Part shown: piece after piece, positions 45,381-54,462 of the stretch
Position numbering within the stretch: the stretch's first letter is position 1
How the letters are laid out: each line of letters starts with the position of its first letter
NCBI GenBank assembly: GCA_028292745.1
Contig: JAQGLT010000054.1
Span: 54,511-118,510, forward strand
Source: Polaromonas sp.
GTDB lineage: Bacteria; Pseudomonadota; Gammaproteobacteria; Burkholderiales; Burkholderiaceae_C
DNA length: 64,000 nt
Direction: 5' to 3'
Program-made: the position numbers and the translations under genes
The notes under the pieces: generated by a model
What the model was told of the DNA's origin: nothing
The model's database searches: none
The model's input: only the letters and a program-made list of their open reading frames with translations

Positions 45381-46508
45381 ATGGGCTTTTCGACGCCAAT
45401 GGTTTTGACTTCTGCAGATGCGCTTTCCATGCCAAACCTGCATGCCTCCTCAATATTTTCTGACGAAATCACACGCTGGCAGCAGGCCTATGGGCGCAAC
45501 AGCCTGCCTTGGCAAAACACGCGCGATCCCTACCGCGTGTGGTTGTCCGAAATCATGCTCCAGCAGACGCAAGTGGCAACCGTGCTTGCCTATTACGACC
45601 GATTTCTGCAGCACTTTCCAACGGTCGGTGCTCTTGCCATTGCCGAGCAGGATGAAGTTTTGGCATTGTGGAGCGGACTGGGCTACTACAGCCGGGCACG
45701 CAATCTGCATCGTTGCGCGCAGGATGTGATGGCGTTGCATGCTGGGCAGTTTCCGCGTTCAGCTGAGCAGTTGCAGACCTTGCCCGGTATTGGCCGCTCA
45801 ACAGCCGCGGCTGTTGCAGCGTTCTGTTTTGGAGAGCGGGTGGCGATCCTGGACGGCAATGTCAAGCGGGTGCTGGCGCGGGTATTGGGTTTTTCAGCTG
45901 ATCTGGCCCAACCCATGAATGAACGTGCTCTGTGGTTAAAAGCCACTGAACTGTTACCCGAGGATGATTTAACGCAGTCCATGCCACGTTATACCCAGGG
46001 ATTAATGGATCTGGGCGCTACGATCTGCACCAGCCGACAGCCAAAATGCCTGTTGTGCCCGGTGCAGGCGATGTGCCATGGTGCTGTCAGCGGGGAACCC
46101 GAGAAATTCCCTGTGAAAATCCGAAAACTCAAACGCAGTGCTCAAGCAATGAGCTTGCTATGGGCACAAAAAATCGACGGTTCGGTATGGCTCGAAAAGC
46201 GTCCGGTCAAGGGAATATGGGGTGGACTTTATTGCCTGCCTGTATTTGAAAGTGACGAAGATCTGAGGGCATTCCTGCCGCAAGGCATGGACGAACAAAT
46301 TAAACCGTTGCCGGCATTTCTCCATGTGCTCACGCACAAAGATCTGTACCTGTCGCCATGGCTTGCTAATTTTCAGCTCGATGAAGCCATGCCTGACATC
46401 GGCAATTCCGAAATGTCCACGGGTGGGTGGTTTACCTCCACCCAATGGCCCGCCCTGGGTTTGCCGGCACCGATTCGTAAATTATTGGCAAAGGTCGCCT
46501 CGGTCTGA
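45381..46508 (+). CDS. mutY: A/G-specific adenine glycosylase MutY
   Basis: A 375-residue glycosylase that removes adenine opposite 8-oxoG. Catalytic Glu lies in 'WLSEIMLQQTQVATV', the helix-hairpin-helix is 'LPGIGRSTAAAVAAFCFG' and the catalytic Asp is in 'AILDGNVKRVLAR'. The [4Fe-4S] ligands are 'CTSRQPKCLLCPVQAMC' (C-x6-C-x2-C-x5-C). A C-terminal NUDIX-like 8-oxoG recognition domain follows ('WLEKRPVKGIWGGLYCLP'). The start could be the ATG at 45381 or 45429; the N-terminal ~17 residues are not conserved. Convergent with rapZ. Confidence 0.95.
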   Translation: MGFSTPMVLTSADALSMPNLHASSIFSDEITRWQQAYGRNSLPWQNTRDPYRVWLSEIMLQQTQVATVLAYYDRFLQHFPTVGALAIAEQDEVLALWSGLGYYSRARNLHRCAQDVMALHAGQFPRSAEQLQTLPGIGRSTAAAVAAFCFGERVAILDGNVKRVLARVLGFSADLAQPMNERALWLKATELLPEDDLTQSMPRYTQGLMDLGATICTSRQPKCLLCPVQAMCHGAVSGEPEKFPVKIRKLKRSAQAMSLLWAQKIDGSVWLEKRPVKGIWGGLYCLPVFESDEDLRAFLPQGMDEQIKPLPAFLHVLTHKDLYLSPWLANFQLDEAMPDIGNSEMSTGGWFTSTQWPALGLPAPIRKLLAKVASV

Positions 46509-46539
46509 ACTGGGAATGAAGGATGCCTTGCCTGTCAGA

Positions 46540-47397
46540 TCAAGTGGATTCAAGTTCACGATGCCGTTTGAGGGTGGACCACTCCTGACTGAAAGCGCTT
46601 GCCAGCGCTTCCACCAGATAGACTGAACGATGCTGGCCGCCCGTACAGCCCACTGCGACCGTGACATAACTTCGATGATCCCGCACCATCGCCTCCAGCC
46701 AGTGGCTGAGAAATTGCTCGATATGCCTGAGCATGTCCTCGACTTCCGAATGTGCCTTTAAAAAGTTTGCAACTGGCTGATCCAGACCAGTCTGATAGCG
46801 CAATTCACTTTCGTAATGTGGATTGGGAAGCATTCGAACATCAAACACATAGTCCGCATCCAACGGAACGCCGCGCTTGAAGGCAAATGATTCAAACACC
46901 AATGTCAATTGACGACTCGGGTTTTGCAGGAGGGACTTTACATAGCCCTGTAATTGCGCTGAGCGAATCATGCTCGTGTCGATGACATGCGCTTGTTCAC
47001 GCATTTCACTCAATAAGTTTCGCTCCAACTCAATGGCATCGACCAGTGCCCTGTGCCGGTCGGTGGAGTCAATTCTTGACAAGGGGTGGAGGCGCCGGGT
47101 TTCGGAAAAGCGCCGTACCAAAGTGTCGGTATTGGCGTCTAGAAAAAGTGATTGGACTTTTAGGCCTTGCACCTGCAATTGCCTGAGCTGCTGCGGCACC
47201 AGGGGGAGCGATGTGGCGCTTCTGACATCCATGGCTATCGCAACTTTTTGTGCGTTGTGCGGCTGCTTCAATGCAACAAAAGAAGACAGTAGTTCAGGAG
47301 GCAGGTTGTCGACGCAATAGTAGCCCGTGTCCTCCAACGCATGCAGCGCTACCGACTTGCCGGATCCGGACATGCCGGTAATCAAAATTATTTCCAT
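46540..47397 (-). CDS. rapZ: RNase adapter protein RapZ
   Basis: A 285-residue P-loop protein with Walker A '[16 protein letters not shown]', '[12 protein letters not shown]' and the C-terminal domain signature '[22 protein letters not shown]'. In enterobacteria RapZ guides RNase E to GlmZ sRNA and senses glucosamine-6-phosphate; whether the sRNA circuit exists here is not shown. Other sources call it a nucleotide-binding protein of the YvcJ family. It is 132 nt downstream of recN, an AT-rich gap with no recognised element. Confidence 0.95.
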   Translation of the reverse strand: MEIILITGMSGSGKSVALHALEDTGYYCVDNLPPELLSSFVALKQPHNAQKVAIAMDVRSATSLPLVPQQLRQLQVQGLKVQSLFLDANTDTLVRRFSETRRLHPLSRIDSTDRHRALVDAIELERNLLSEMREQAHVIDTSMIRSAQLQGYVKSLLQNPSRQLTLVFESFAFKRGVPLDADYVFDVRMLPNPHYESELRYQTGLDQPVANFLKAHSEVEDMLRHIEQFLSHWLEAMVRDHRSYVTVAVGCTGGQHRSVYLVEALASAFSQEWSTLKRHRELEST

Positions 47398-47529
47398 GCA
47401 AGCTGTCTCAACAGTTAGAAAACAACTGTTTATCCGTTAATGAAATTTCCAAGGGTTGTTCTTTGAAATAAATTGAAAAATAAAAGCTCATTGGTCTTAT
47501 CGTATCCACGGCAAGCCGTTTAATTGATC

Positions 47530-49179
47530 TCAAGGGCGTTGTTCGAGCATTTCTTTGGCGTGTGCCCACGTGGCACCGGATAGGCGTTCGCCACCGAGCA
47601 TTCGGGCAATTTCTGTGACGCGCAACTCCCCTTGCACATGCTCGACGGTGCTTCGAGTCATACCATGCTCCGTTGTCTTGGCAACCACAAGGTGCTGATC
47701 GGCAAAAGCGGCAACCTGAGGTAAATGGGTTACTGCCATTACTTGACGGTCTTTACCCAGTTGCCGCATCAATCGGCCCACGGTCTCTGCGACTGCCCCG
47801 CCTACCCCGGAGTCCACTTCGTCGAAGATCAGTGTTTGTGCCTGTCCCAATTGGCTAGTGGTGACAGCAATGGCCAGCGCAATGCGCGACAGTTCACCAC
47901 CAGAGGCAACCTTGGCAACCGCCCTGGGCGTGCTCCCGCTGTGACCTGCCACCAAAAAATCGGCCTGTTCAAGGCCATGCAGCGCCGGCTGATCCAGCGG
48001 GGTGAGGGCCACTTCAAATCTGCCCCCCTGCATACCTAGGCCCTGCATGGCTTTTGTAATGGAGTGTGCGAGCAGTGGTGCTGCTTCACCGCGTAATCGA
48101 GAAATCCGACTGGCCTCTTCCAAGTAGGCCGTTTTGGCCTGCATCTCGTTTTTTTCAAGCTGAACCAAGTCGGCAGCTTCATCAAGGGTCTGCAATTCAG
48201 ACTGCCAAGACGCCAGTAGTTCAGGCAGTTCGGCGGGCAGGCGTTTATAGCGCCGGGCAAGGCTGATCCACTGTGCCAGGCGGTCGTCGAGTTCAGCGAG
48301 TCGCTGGGGTTCAAGCTCGGCATGCCTGGCATAGCCACGCAAGGTATGCACTGCATCTTCCGTTTGGGCAAGGGCAGCGTTCAAAATCTCTGTCAGCTGT
48401 TTAAATTCAGGCTCTATGTGGGCGTGATTTTGCAAGGTGGTAATGGCCCGGCCGAGAAGTGTGGTGGCGTTGTCATCGGCTTCCTGCAAGGCATCAACGG
48501 CAGTTTGTACTGCTTCGCGCAAAGCCTGCACATTTGACAACCGCCCGTGCTGGGCATTGAGTTCCTGCCATTCACCAGCACTTGGTGCCAGTTTGCCCAA
48601 CTCGCCGATTTGCCATGCCAATCGTTCGCGGTCGCGCTGCAGACTGTCCTGGGCGCCTTGCGCCTGCCTCAAGGTTTTCTCAGCCAAGCGCCACTGTTGC
48701 CAGCGCAGTGACAACACTCCAGTGGAAATAGTTGCGTAGGAATCAAGCAGGTTACGAACCGATTCGGGACGCGTCAGGCTTTGCCAGGCATGCTGGCCAT
48801 GAATGTCGACCAAATAAGGGGCGATTTCCTTGAGTTGGCTCACCGTGACAGCGCTGCCATTGACCCAGGCTCGGCTCCTGCCCTGCGTATCGATCGTGCG
48901 ACGCAGCAGCAAGCTGTCTCCTGACTCCAGGCCTGCCTGTTCCAACCAGGATGCCAACGGGGCAGGGCTGTCGAATTCCGCGCTGATTTCACAGCGGCTG
49001 GCACCTTCTCGCACTACACCTGCGTCTGAGCGCGCACCCAATGCCAGTTGAAGTGCGCCAATCAATATTGATTTGCCAGCGCCTGTTTCCCCCGTGAGTA
49101 CGGTGAATCCTTCTGACAAGTCCAAATCCATTTCACGGACGATAACAAAATCACGAAGAGAAATGCTTTTAAGGCTCAT
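47530..49179 (-). CDS. recN: DNA repair protein RecN
   Basis: A 549-residue SMC-like ATPase for double-strand-break repair. Walker A is 'TGETGAGKSILIGALQLALG' and the C-terminal signature and Walker B run from 'ASGGELSRIALAIAV' to 'TLIFDEVDSGVGGAVAETVG'. Between them is a long coiled coil. 'VDIHGQHAWQSL' is a RecN hallmark. 33 nt downstream of nadK on the same strand, a conserved pairing. Confidence 0.97.
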   Translation of the reverse strand: MSLKSISLRDFVIVREMDLDLSEGFTVLTGETGAGKSILIGALQLALGARSDAGVVREGASRCEISAEFDSPAPLASWLEQAGLESGDSLLLRRTIDTQGRSRAWVNGSAVTVSQLKEIAPYLVDIHGQHAWQSLTRPESVRNLLDSYATISTGVLSLRWQQWRLAEKTLRQAQGAQDSLQRDRERLAWQIGELGKLAPSAGEWQELNAQHGRLSNVQALREAVQTAVDALQEADDNATTLLGRAITTLQNHAHIEPEFKQLTEILNAALAQTEDAVHTLRGYARHAELEPQRLAELDDRLAQWISLARRYKRLPAELPELLASWQSELQTLDEAADLVQLEKNEMQAKTAYLEEASRISRLRGEAAPLLAHSITKAMQGLGMQGGRFEVALTPLDQPALHGLEQADFLVAGHSGSTPRAVAKVASGGELSRIALAIAVTTSQLGQAQTLIFDEVDSGVGGAVAETVGRLMRQLGKDRQVMAVTHLPQVAAFADQHLVVAKTTEHGMTRSTVEHVQGELRVTEIARMLGGERLSGATWAHAKEMLEQRP

Positions 49180-49212
49180 AGCGCGGTTGGTGTCATCTCG
49201 GAGAGATATGTT

Positions 49213-50088
49213 TCAAGCAACGCCTTCATTCCAGTGAAGCTTTTTACGCAAGGTGTCAAAGTAGCTCCACCCCTGTGGATGCAAAAACCGCATCTGAAAC
49301 TCCGAACGCCTCACAATGATGCGGTCGCCATGGACCAAGCTGGCCAGAGACTGCATGTCAAAGTTGGCGCTAGCACCTCGGCCTGCTACAAGTTCTATAG
49401 CAATCTCTCCTGCATCAGAAAGCACGATCGGCCGATTTGATAAAGTATGCGGCGCAATGGGTACCAGCACCCAGCCCGGAATAGACGGGTGTAGCAAAGG
49501 CCCACCGGCAGACAGTGCGTAGGCGGTGGAGCCAGTCGGTGATGCGATGATCAGGCCATCAGCCCGCTGGTTGGCGACGAAACGGCCATCAACCTCAACG
49601 CGCAGTTCGACCATCCCAGACGTGGCGCCACGATTGACCACCACGTCGTTCATTGCAGTGGCCCGGAACATACACTCACCGTCGCGCATGACCTGGGCTT
49701 GCATCATCCAGCGCCGGTCTTCCTCAAACTCTCCCCGCAGCATCGGTTCGAGTGTGTTCTGGTAGTCCTCGAAAGCGATGTCTGTAATGAAGCCGAGCCG
49801 CCCCTGATTGATGCCAACCACAGGCACGCCAAACTGGGCCAGCAGCCGGCCAATGCCCAGCATGGTGCCGTCACCACCAACAACTAGCGCCAGGTCGCAT
49901 TGCGCACCGATTCCTGCTCCGTCCAGCGTCGCAAACTGGGTGAGCCCAGTGTTGCGTGCCGTGTCTGATTCAAGCGCGACCTCGCATCCTTGTGAAACCA
50001 AAAAATGGGCAATGTCTTCTAAAGCACAACGGGAGCCTTGGGCCTGGTACTTGCCGATCAGCGCGACATGGCGAAATTGCGACTTCAT
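49213..50088 (-). CDS. nadK: NAD kinase
   Basis: A 291-residue ATP-NAD kinase that makes NADP. The catalytic '[15 protein letters not shown]' (GGDGT), '[13 protein letters not shown]', 'NDVVVNRG', '[24 protein letters not shown]' and '[10 protein letters not shown]' are all present. The ATG at 50088 is preferred to the TTG at 50094. It is divergent from hrcA with a 48-nt gap that carries an inverted repeat. First gene of nadK-recN. Confidence 0.97.
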   Translation of the reverse strand: MKSQFRHVALIGKYQAQGSRCALEDIAHFLVSQGCEVALESDTARNTGLTQFATLDGAGIGAQCDLALVVGGDGTMLGIGRLLAQFGVPVVGINQGRLGFITDIAFEDYQNTLEPMLRGEFEEDRRWMMQAQVMRDGECMFRATAMNDVVVNRGATSGMVELRVEVDGRFVANQRADGLIIASPTGSTAYALSAGGPLLHPSIPGWVLVPIAPHTLSNRPIVLSDAGEIAIELVAGRGASANFDMQSLASLVHGDRIIVRRSEFQMRFLHPQGWSYFDTLRKKLHWNEGVA

Positions 50089-50104
50089 TGGCAAATTACA
50101 TCAC

Positions 50105-50133
50105 AACATTCTTTCTAAGCTTCGTAGAATGTT
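50105..50133. promoter_or_regulatory. Inverted repeat in front of hrcA
   Basis: Perfect arms AACATTCT-N13-AGAATGTT, ending 3 nt before the hrcA ATG, with a nested TTCTA...TAGAA. It does not resemble CIRCE. No Shine-Dalgarno sequence is visible for hrcA between the hairpin and the start. Confidence 0.55.
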
Positions 50134-50136
50134 CCC

Positions 50137-51150
50137 ATGCTTGATAGTCGCGCCCGTTTGTTGTTGAAAGCGCTTGTCGAGCGCTATATTGCCGATGGTC
50201 AGCCAGTGGGTTCGCGCACACTGTCCAAGGCTTCGGGACTTGAGTTGTCTCCGGCGACGATCCGCAATGTCATGAGCGATCTTGAAGAGCTAGGCCTGAT
50301 TGTCAGTCCCCACACATCTGCCGGCCGCATTCCTACTGCACGTGGTTATCGTTTGTTTGTTGACACGATGTTGACGACGCAGCAGGGCTCGTTCTCTACA
50401 GCAGGCAATATAGCCAGAATTGCACCCGATCAGCCGCAGAAAGTCATCAGCAATGCAGCGCACATGCTGTCTAGCCTCTCACAATTCGTTGGTGTGGTGA
50501 TGGCGCCACGGCGGACATCAGTGTTTCGGCATATCGAGTTTTTGCGTCTTTCCGAGAAACGCTTTCTTGTCATCATTGTCTCGCCTGATGGTGATGTTCA
50601 GAACCGGGTTATTTTTACCGAAGCCGATTACACCCAATCACAGCTCATCGAAGCATCGAATTTTCTTAATTCGCACTATGCGGGCATGGCGATAGAAGAG
50701 GTGCGCGAGCGGTTAAAAATTGAGGTTGAGGCACTTAGGGGGGAAATTGCTGTCTTGATGCAGGAAGCCGTCGTGGTAAGTTCTGAAGCCATCGAGTCGC
50801 GCGATGAGGTCGTTGTTTCAGGAGAGCGCAACCTTCTGGCGGTCAGTGATTTTTCCAGCGACATGGGCAATCTTCGAAAATTGTTCGATCTTTTCGAGCA
50901 AAAGGCTCAATTGATGCGCCTGCTTGATGTTTCAAGCCGGGCCGAAGGCGTCCGAATTTATATCGGTGGCGAAAGCCAGGTAATTCCCTATCAAGAATTA
51001 TCCGTTGTCACGGCACCTTATGAGGTCGATGGAAAAGTTGTAGGAACGCTGGGCGTGATAGGTCCTATGCGGATGCCCTACGAAAAAATGATCCAAATTG
51101 TCGACATTACGTCCAAGTTGGTCAGTACAGCTCTGAGCCACCACAAATAG
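50137..51150 (+). CDS. hrcA: Heat-inducible transcription repressor HrcA
   Basis: A 337-residue repressor that binds CIRCE elements and whose activity depends on GroEL. The N-terminal winged helix is '[28 protein letters not shown]' to '[39 protein letters not shown]', and the GAF-like dimerisation domain ends with '[19 protein letters not shown]'. Complete. A CIRCE-like target is seen in front of rpoH at 29656-29682; none is seen in front of hrcA itself. Confidence 0.97.
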   Translation: MLDSRARLLLKALVERYIADGQPVGSRTLSKASGLELSPATIRNVMSDLEELGLIVSPHTSAGRIPTARGYRLFVDTMLTTQQGSFSTAGNIARIAPDQPQKVISNAAHMLSSLSQFVGVVMAPRRTSVFRHIEFLRLSEKRFLVIIVSPDGDVQNRVIFTEADYTQSQLIEASNFLNSHYAGMAIEEVRERLKIEVEALRGEIAVLMQEAVVVSSEAIESRDEVVVSGERNLLAVSDFSSDMGNLRKLFDLFEQKAQLMRLLDVSSRAEGVRIYIGGESQVIPYQELSVVTAPYEVDGKVVGTLGVIGPMRMPYEKMIQIVDITSKLVSTALSHHK

Positions 51151-51176
51151 AGCAATTACAATGCAAGGGTGGGAAA

Positions 51177-51253
51177 GGGGCGTTAGCTCAGTTGGTTAGA
51201 GCAGAGGACTCATAATCCTTTGGTCCACGGTTCAAGTCCGTGACGCCCTACCA
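51177..51253 (+). tRNA. tRNA with CAU anticodon (tRNA-Met, or tRNA-Ile2)
   Basis: A 77-nt tRNA with encoded CCA. The acceptor GGGGCGT pairs with ACGCCCT, leaving a G1-U72 wobble. D-arm GCTC...GAGC, anticodon loop CTCATAA (CAT), T-arm GGTTCAAGTCC. Not an initiator (no C1xA72 mismatch or GGGCCC anticodon-stem pattern). Elongator Met is the default call, but the anticodon arm and TTGGTC variable region resemble lysidine-modified tRNA-Ile2. Confidence 0.88.
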
Positions 51254-51304
51254 CGCTAGATGTGGAAAGCAGATGCTAATCTTTCTGCTTGAGTCTTGTA
51301 AATC

Positions 51305-51691
51305 TCAAGATTGCATCGGTCCAGAAAGCGTTACTTCGTTTTTGACGTAATCTGTAAATACTTCAAAATCAGTTGATTTGTCAAAAAACGCATCAGCCCC
51401 AGCAGAGATGCATAGCTGGCGGATAAGCTGAGTCGGATAGTCACTAAGTACAACAATTTTTTGCTCAGGCATTTTATATATGCGTCTGAGGATTTGTAGT
51501 GCACTTCCTTGGGCGAATTGCAAGTCGAGTACTGCCACATCCCAATCTTCATGTTCATTTAGCCAAATAGAAGCTTCATGCTGATCACTCGCTGAACCCA
51601 CAACTTTAGCGCCTGTCATATCCTCGATTGCTTCAGTCAACCATTTAAGAACTAGTGGACTATGTTCCACAAGGTAGATTCGTGTTTGCAT
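51305..51691 (-). CDS. Stand-alone response regulator receiver protein
   Basis: A 128-residue CheY-like receiver domain without an output domain. The phosphoacceptor is Asp56 in 'DVAVLDLQFAQGSAL', the switch Ser lies in 'IVVLSDY' and the conserved Lys is Lys105 in 'FFDKST'. The acidic pair near the N-terminus is reduced to Glu9 followed by His ('YLVEHSP'), so metal binding may differ. No histidine kinase is nearby. The surrounding ~700 nt are clearly AT-richer than the flanks. It lies between a tRNA gene and pssA, suggesting an acquired gene. Confidence 0.82.
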   Translation of the reverse strand: MQTRIYLVEHSPLVLKWLTEAIEDMTGAKVVGSASDQHEASIWLNEHEDWDVAVLDLQFAQGSALQILRRIYKMPEQKIVVLSDYPTQLIRQLCISAGADAFFDKSTDFEVFTDYVKNEVTLSGPMQS

Positions 51692-51821
51692 AAAACATCT
51701 ATTTTTGATTACCCTAAGGCAGAATGAACTTTATTGGATTCTAAATTTTCGCTATATTTAATAGCATTGTTAAAAATCAGGTTTCCCCAAGATCTAAATG
51801 CCCAGCAGATCAATATCACGA

Positions 51822-51855
51822 TTGGTTTTAAAGCTGCTTTGGTTTTAAAGCTGCT
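51822..51855. repeat. 17-bp perfect tandem duplication
   Basis: TTGGTTTTAAAGCTGCT occurs twice with no gap in the AT-rich spacer upstream of the phosphatidyltransferase gene. Confidence 0.9.
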
Positions 51856-51953
51856 CAAAAAATACAATGATGTTCATGGTGAATTTCCTTTGAGGGCTTG
51901 AATCAATCGCAGCAAACTTACCGAGTTCTGAAAATTCATGTACTCTTTGGCTT

Positions 51954-52580
51954 ATGAATTTACATAAAACGAACAAGCCATTTGCAATGATTCGGGAATT
52001 TCATCTTGCGGACTGGTTCACGCTGGCCAATGCGATATGCGGCACCGGGGCCTTATTTTCCATGATGACGTACCTGCAGATGAATGATGTCAAGCATGTT
52101 TACTTTGCATGTGGATTGGTTCTGGCCGCATTGATATTCGATGTGCTTGACGGGCGCATTGCCCGGTGGCGTCAAAAAACATCGGCCATGGGCCGTGAAC
52201 TTGATTCACTGGCTGACATCATCTCTTTTGGGATAGCACCAGCCGTCATTGCGTATGGTTGCGGCATGCAAGGTTTGTACGATCGAATTATTCTGGCTGG
52301 CTTTGTCGCCTGCGGCGTTTCTCGCTTGGCACGTTATAACGTGACGGCCGAGTTGCTTTCTGATGGCGAAAACAAAGTTAAATATTTCGAGGGAACTCCG
52401 ATCCCTACCTCTTTACTGCTGGTTTTGATGATGTTCGTTGGCGCTTGGCAAGGAGCATTGCACGATTCACTATGGTTTGGGCAGGTTGTATTCGCCGGTT
52501 TTACGCTCCATCCATTGGTACTTCTGTTCGCACTTTCAGGTTCGTTAATGGTCAGTCGTATACGCTTTCCCAAACTTTGA
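51954..52580 (+). CDS. CDP-alcohol phosphatidyltransferase, probable phosphatidylserine synthase
   Basis: A 208-residue membrane enzyme with the full CDP-alcohol phosphotransferase motif 'DGRIARWRQKTSAMGRELDSLAD' (DG-x2-AR-x8-G-x3-D-x3-D). About six transmembrane helices are visible. The start 'FHLADWFTLANAICG' and the following 'ISFGIAPAVIAYGC' match PssA-type phosphatidylserine synthases, the entry to phosphatidylethanolamine. Other CDP-alcohol transferases are possible. It is preceded by a 262-nt AT-rich spacer and followed by a hairpin terminator; convergent with the NlpC/P60 gene. Confidence 0.85.
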   Translation: MNLHKTNKPFAMIREFHLADWFTLANAICGTGALFSMMTYLQMNDVKHVYFACGLVLAALIFDVLDGRIARWRQKTSAMGRELDSLADIISFGIAPAVIAYGCGMQGLYDRIILAGFVACGVSRLARYNVTAELLSDGENKVKYFEGTPIPTSLLLVLMMFVGAWQGALHDSLWFGQVVFAGFTLHPLVLLFALSGSLMVSRIRFPKL

Positions 52581-52592
52581 CTTGCAGCCACT

Positions 52593-52624
52593 GCCTCTGT
52601 TCTAGGGAAGGCAGAGGCCTTTTC
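52593..52624 (+). terminator. Probable terminator after the phosphatidyltransferase gene
   Basis: GCCTCTG / CAGAGGC stem with a 12-base loop followed by CTTTTC. The T tract is short. It abuts the stop of the convergent NlpC/P60 gene. Confidence 0.6.
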
Positions 52625-53156
52625 AACGCAATACCGTTTTAGCACCTTCAAAACGTGCTGCGTAGTACTTGTTATCGAGCCTGTCTATCCGTACGCCGGT
52701 TCGTTCATTGCTCGCATGAACAAATTTTCCATTGCCTATATAAATACCGACGTGGGAAAACGAGTGGCCCAAGGTATTAAAAAATAGCAAATCACCAACC
52801 TGTGTATCCGATGGATTGACCGGGCGAGATGCTTTGGCCATTGAGGCTGAACTCCCCCGCAGTTCGATGCCAGCCGCTTGGCGGTAAACATGCGAAACAA
52901 AGCCAGAACAGTCAAAGCCTGTGGCTGGACCGCGACCTCCCGAAGCGTAATTCATGTCCAGTAAAGATAGCGCCAATAGGGCTATGTCGCTACCGGCTTT
53001 GGATGCATGGGGGAGTTCAGAGATCTGCGCTCCAGAAAAAAGCCTGGTAGAGCATCCCGTTAACAGCAGGACTGGCAGACAGCCTACCAGTCGATGGAAG
53101 CGCCGGCGGGAACAGGTCTGTCCATGCATAAAAGTCCAACTCGGGGTATGTCTCAT
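52623..53156 (-). CDS. NlpC/P60 (C40) peptidoglycan endopeptidase lipoprotein
   Basis: A 177-residue lipoprotein; the signal ends in 'LLLTGC'. The NlpC/P60 catalytic triad is visible: Cys in 'GFDCSGFVSHVY', His in 'HSFSHVGIYIGNGKFVHAS', and the third polar residue shortly after. Such enzymes cleave the D-Glu-mDAP bond of stem peptides. Either the ATG at 53156 or 53129 could start the protein. The 195-nt upstream spacer shows no other element. Confidence 0.9.
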   Translation of the reverse strand: MRHTPSWTFMHGQTCSRRRFHRLVGCLPVLLLTGCSTRLFSGAQISELPHASKAGSDIALLALSLLDMNYASGGRGPATGFDCSGFVSHVYRQAAGIELRGSSASMAKASRPVNPSDTQVGDLLFFNTLGHSFSHVGIYIGNGKFVHASNERTGVRIDRLDNKYYAARFEGAKTVLR

Positions 53157-53351
53157 CGGGCTGCAAATATAAGTTCAGTGACTTTTGCTATGCTTCTTAA
53201 AACGCAGACGCTGCCATCTCATCCATAAATACAAGCTCAACATGATTACTGCAGCCGTCCAGTTAAGTCAAATTAACTGGACTTGCTCAAGGTCGGTGTG
53301 GATGGCCCAGCATATTCTTACCTTTCGCACTGCGAATTAGCTGGATACGAA

Positions 53352-53930
53352 TTAACCAGCACTTGAATCTATAACAGATGCTCTGGATGTTTTGGAGGAA
53401 CTGAGCGTAAGCTTCTTTGCCGCAATTGAAAGCTTCCTTTTGGGCTGTGCGGTTATTTTTTGCTCGTCTATTGCAAGATTTTCAATAATGGCAAGCAGCA
53501 CCGCTCTGACAGCCTTGATCTCCGCGGCAGGAATCCCTTCAACGCCCCTGTCATTGCACTCAATAGCGAGCGGAACCAGTTTGTCTTTCAACGCCCGGCC
53601 TTCGTTGGTCAGGTAAATATAGATATTTTTTTTGTTTGGCGGCAGTTTTTTGCGAACAATGTAGCCCAGCGCTTCCATCGACTTCATGGCTATGAAGGTA
53701 GTGGGCTCCATCACGCCGGCTCTTTCACTGAGTTCCTTTTGAGTCAGCTCGTCCGTTTCCCACAGGACTCTTAGAAAGGTCCAATGGCCAAAGGGAACGC
53801 CGTGTTGCTCCAGGCGGATGGTCAAGGATCTGGTGAAAGCCCGTGATACGTCGCGAACAAGATGGGCAAGCCTGTCATTTGGAACAGCGTCGCGCCAGTG
53901 ATGGATGATTTGTTGGGTATCGCTCGTCAT
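53352..53930 (-). CDS. MarR family transcriptional regulator
   Basis: A 192-residue winged-helix regulator. The MarR core runs from 'VPFGHWTFLRVLWETDELTQKELSERAGVMEPTTFIAMKSMEALGYIVRKK' to the wing 'PPNKKNIYIYLTNEGRAL', with a Lys/Ser-rich C-terminal tail of about 35 residues that is unusual. MarR proteins often control aromatic-acid catabolic genes, and the gentisate dioxygenase gene lies 1 kb away. A MarR-type palindrome at 54463-54478 is a possible target. It stands next to a decayed oxidoreductase gene. Confidence 0.88.
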   Translation of the reverse strand: MTSDTQQIIHHWRDAVPNDRLAHLVRDVSRAFTRSLTIRLEQHGVPFGHWTFLRVLWETDELTQKELSERAGVMEPTTFIAMKSMEALGYIVRKKLPPNKKNIYIYLTNEGRALKDKLVPLAIECNDRGVEGIPAAEIKAVRAVLLAIIENLAIDEQKITAQPKRKLSIAAKKLTLSSSKTSRASVIDSSAG

Positions 53931-53942
53931 GAACTCGAATTA

Positions 53943-54346
53943 TCACTCACATCCCCTGAATGCGAAACCTTCAATAAGGTCTGGTAGATGGACATTGACC
54001 TGGCATGCGGCCTCAATCATGCGGGTGCATTCGCTCAGCGTGATCGCCATCGGTTTTGCTAACAGCACATGCTTGTGTCGTGCACGGCTGCCAGGCAGAC
54101 ATGCTCGGCATGGAACTGGTGTGGCGTTGCGAGGTAGATGGCTTCTATGTTCGGTGCGGCACATAAAGCTTCAAGCCGGGAGTAAGCAGGTGCTCCAAAG
54201 TCAGAAGCAAACGCGTCCTTGCCGAAGTGATGGGGGTCCGTGGCTCCGACCAGCCTTAAACGGGTGTCCTGCAGGAAAGTGGGCAGCATGAGGGTGAATG
54301 CACATCCCAGACCTGCAATGCCGAGGCGAAGCTGAGAATGTGTCAT
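53943..54346 (-). pseudogene. Gfo/Idh/MocA oxidoreductase remnant (frameshifted, truncated)
   Basis: The N-terminal NAD-binding half of a Gfo/Idh/MocA dehydrogenase begins at the ATG 54346 ('MTHSQLRLGIAGLGCAF') and reads to 'AIYLATPHQFHAEHVCLAA'. The frame then breaks: the expected continuation 'KHVLLAKPMAITLSECTRMIEAA' lies in another minus frame (54164-53943). The usual catalytic 'EKP' reads 'AKP', and the entire C-terminal domain (about 250 residues) is gone. This family includes dihydroxyphthalate dehydrogenases of phthalate pathways, but the substrate of this relic is unknowable. Confidence 0.82.
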
Positions 54347-54462
54347 CTTGGCTGGCGCATCGTCAATGCGGTTTGCCAAATGTAAGCTGCGGTTGAACCC
54401 GAATGTGTTGCCTGTGCCGCTTGTCAAACAGCGATTCCTTGATTGGCGATCCATATACAATA

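Noticed and set aside
49385-49448. A further apparent repeat copy inside nadK (core GCTACAAGTTCTATAGC followed by GGCCGATTTGATAAAG)
   Set aside because: The antisense codons encode the conserved NadK stretch '[10 protein letters not shown]' and a strand that aligns with other NAD kinases without length change, so the match can arise from coding constraint. Not counted as a family member.
50089-50136. CIRCE element in front of hrcA
   Set aside because: Looked for the TTAGCACTC-N9-GAGTGCTAA pattern; only an unrelated inverted repeat is present.
51267-51290. AAGCAGA / TCTGCTT hairpin after the CAU tRNA as a terminator
   Set aside because: A 7-bp weak stem with no T tract following; insufficient evidence.
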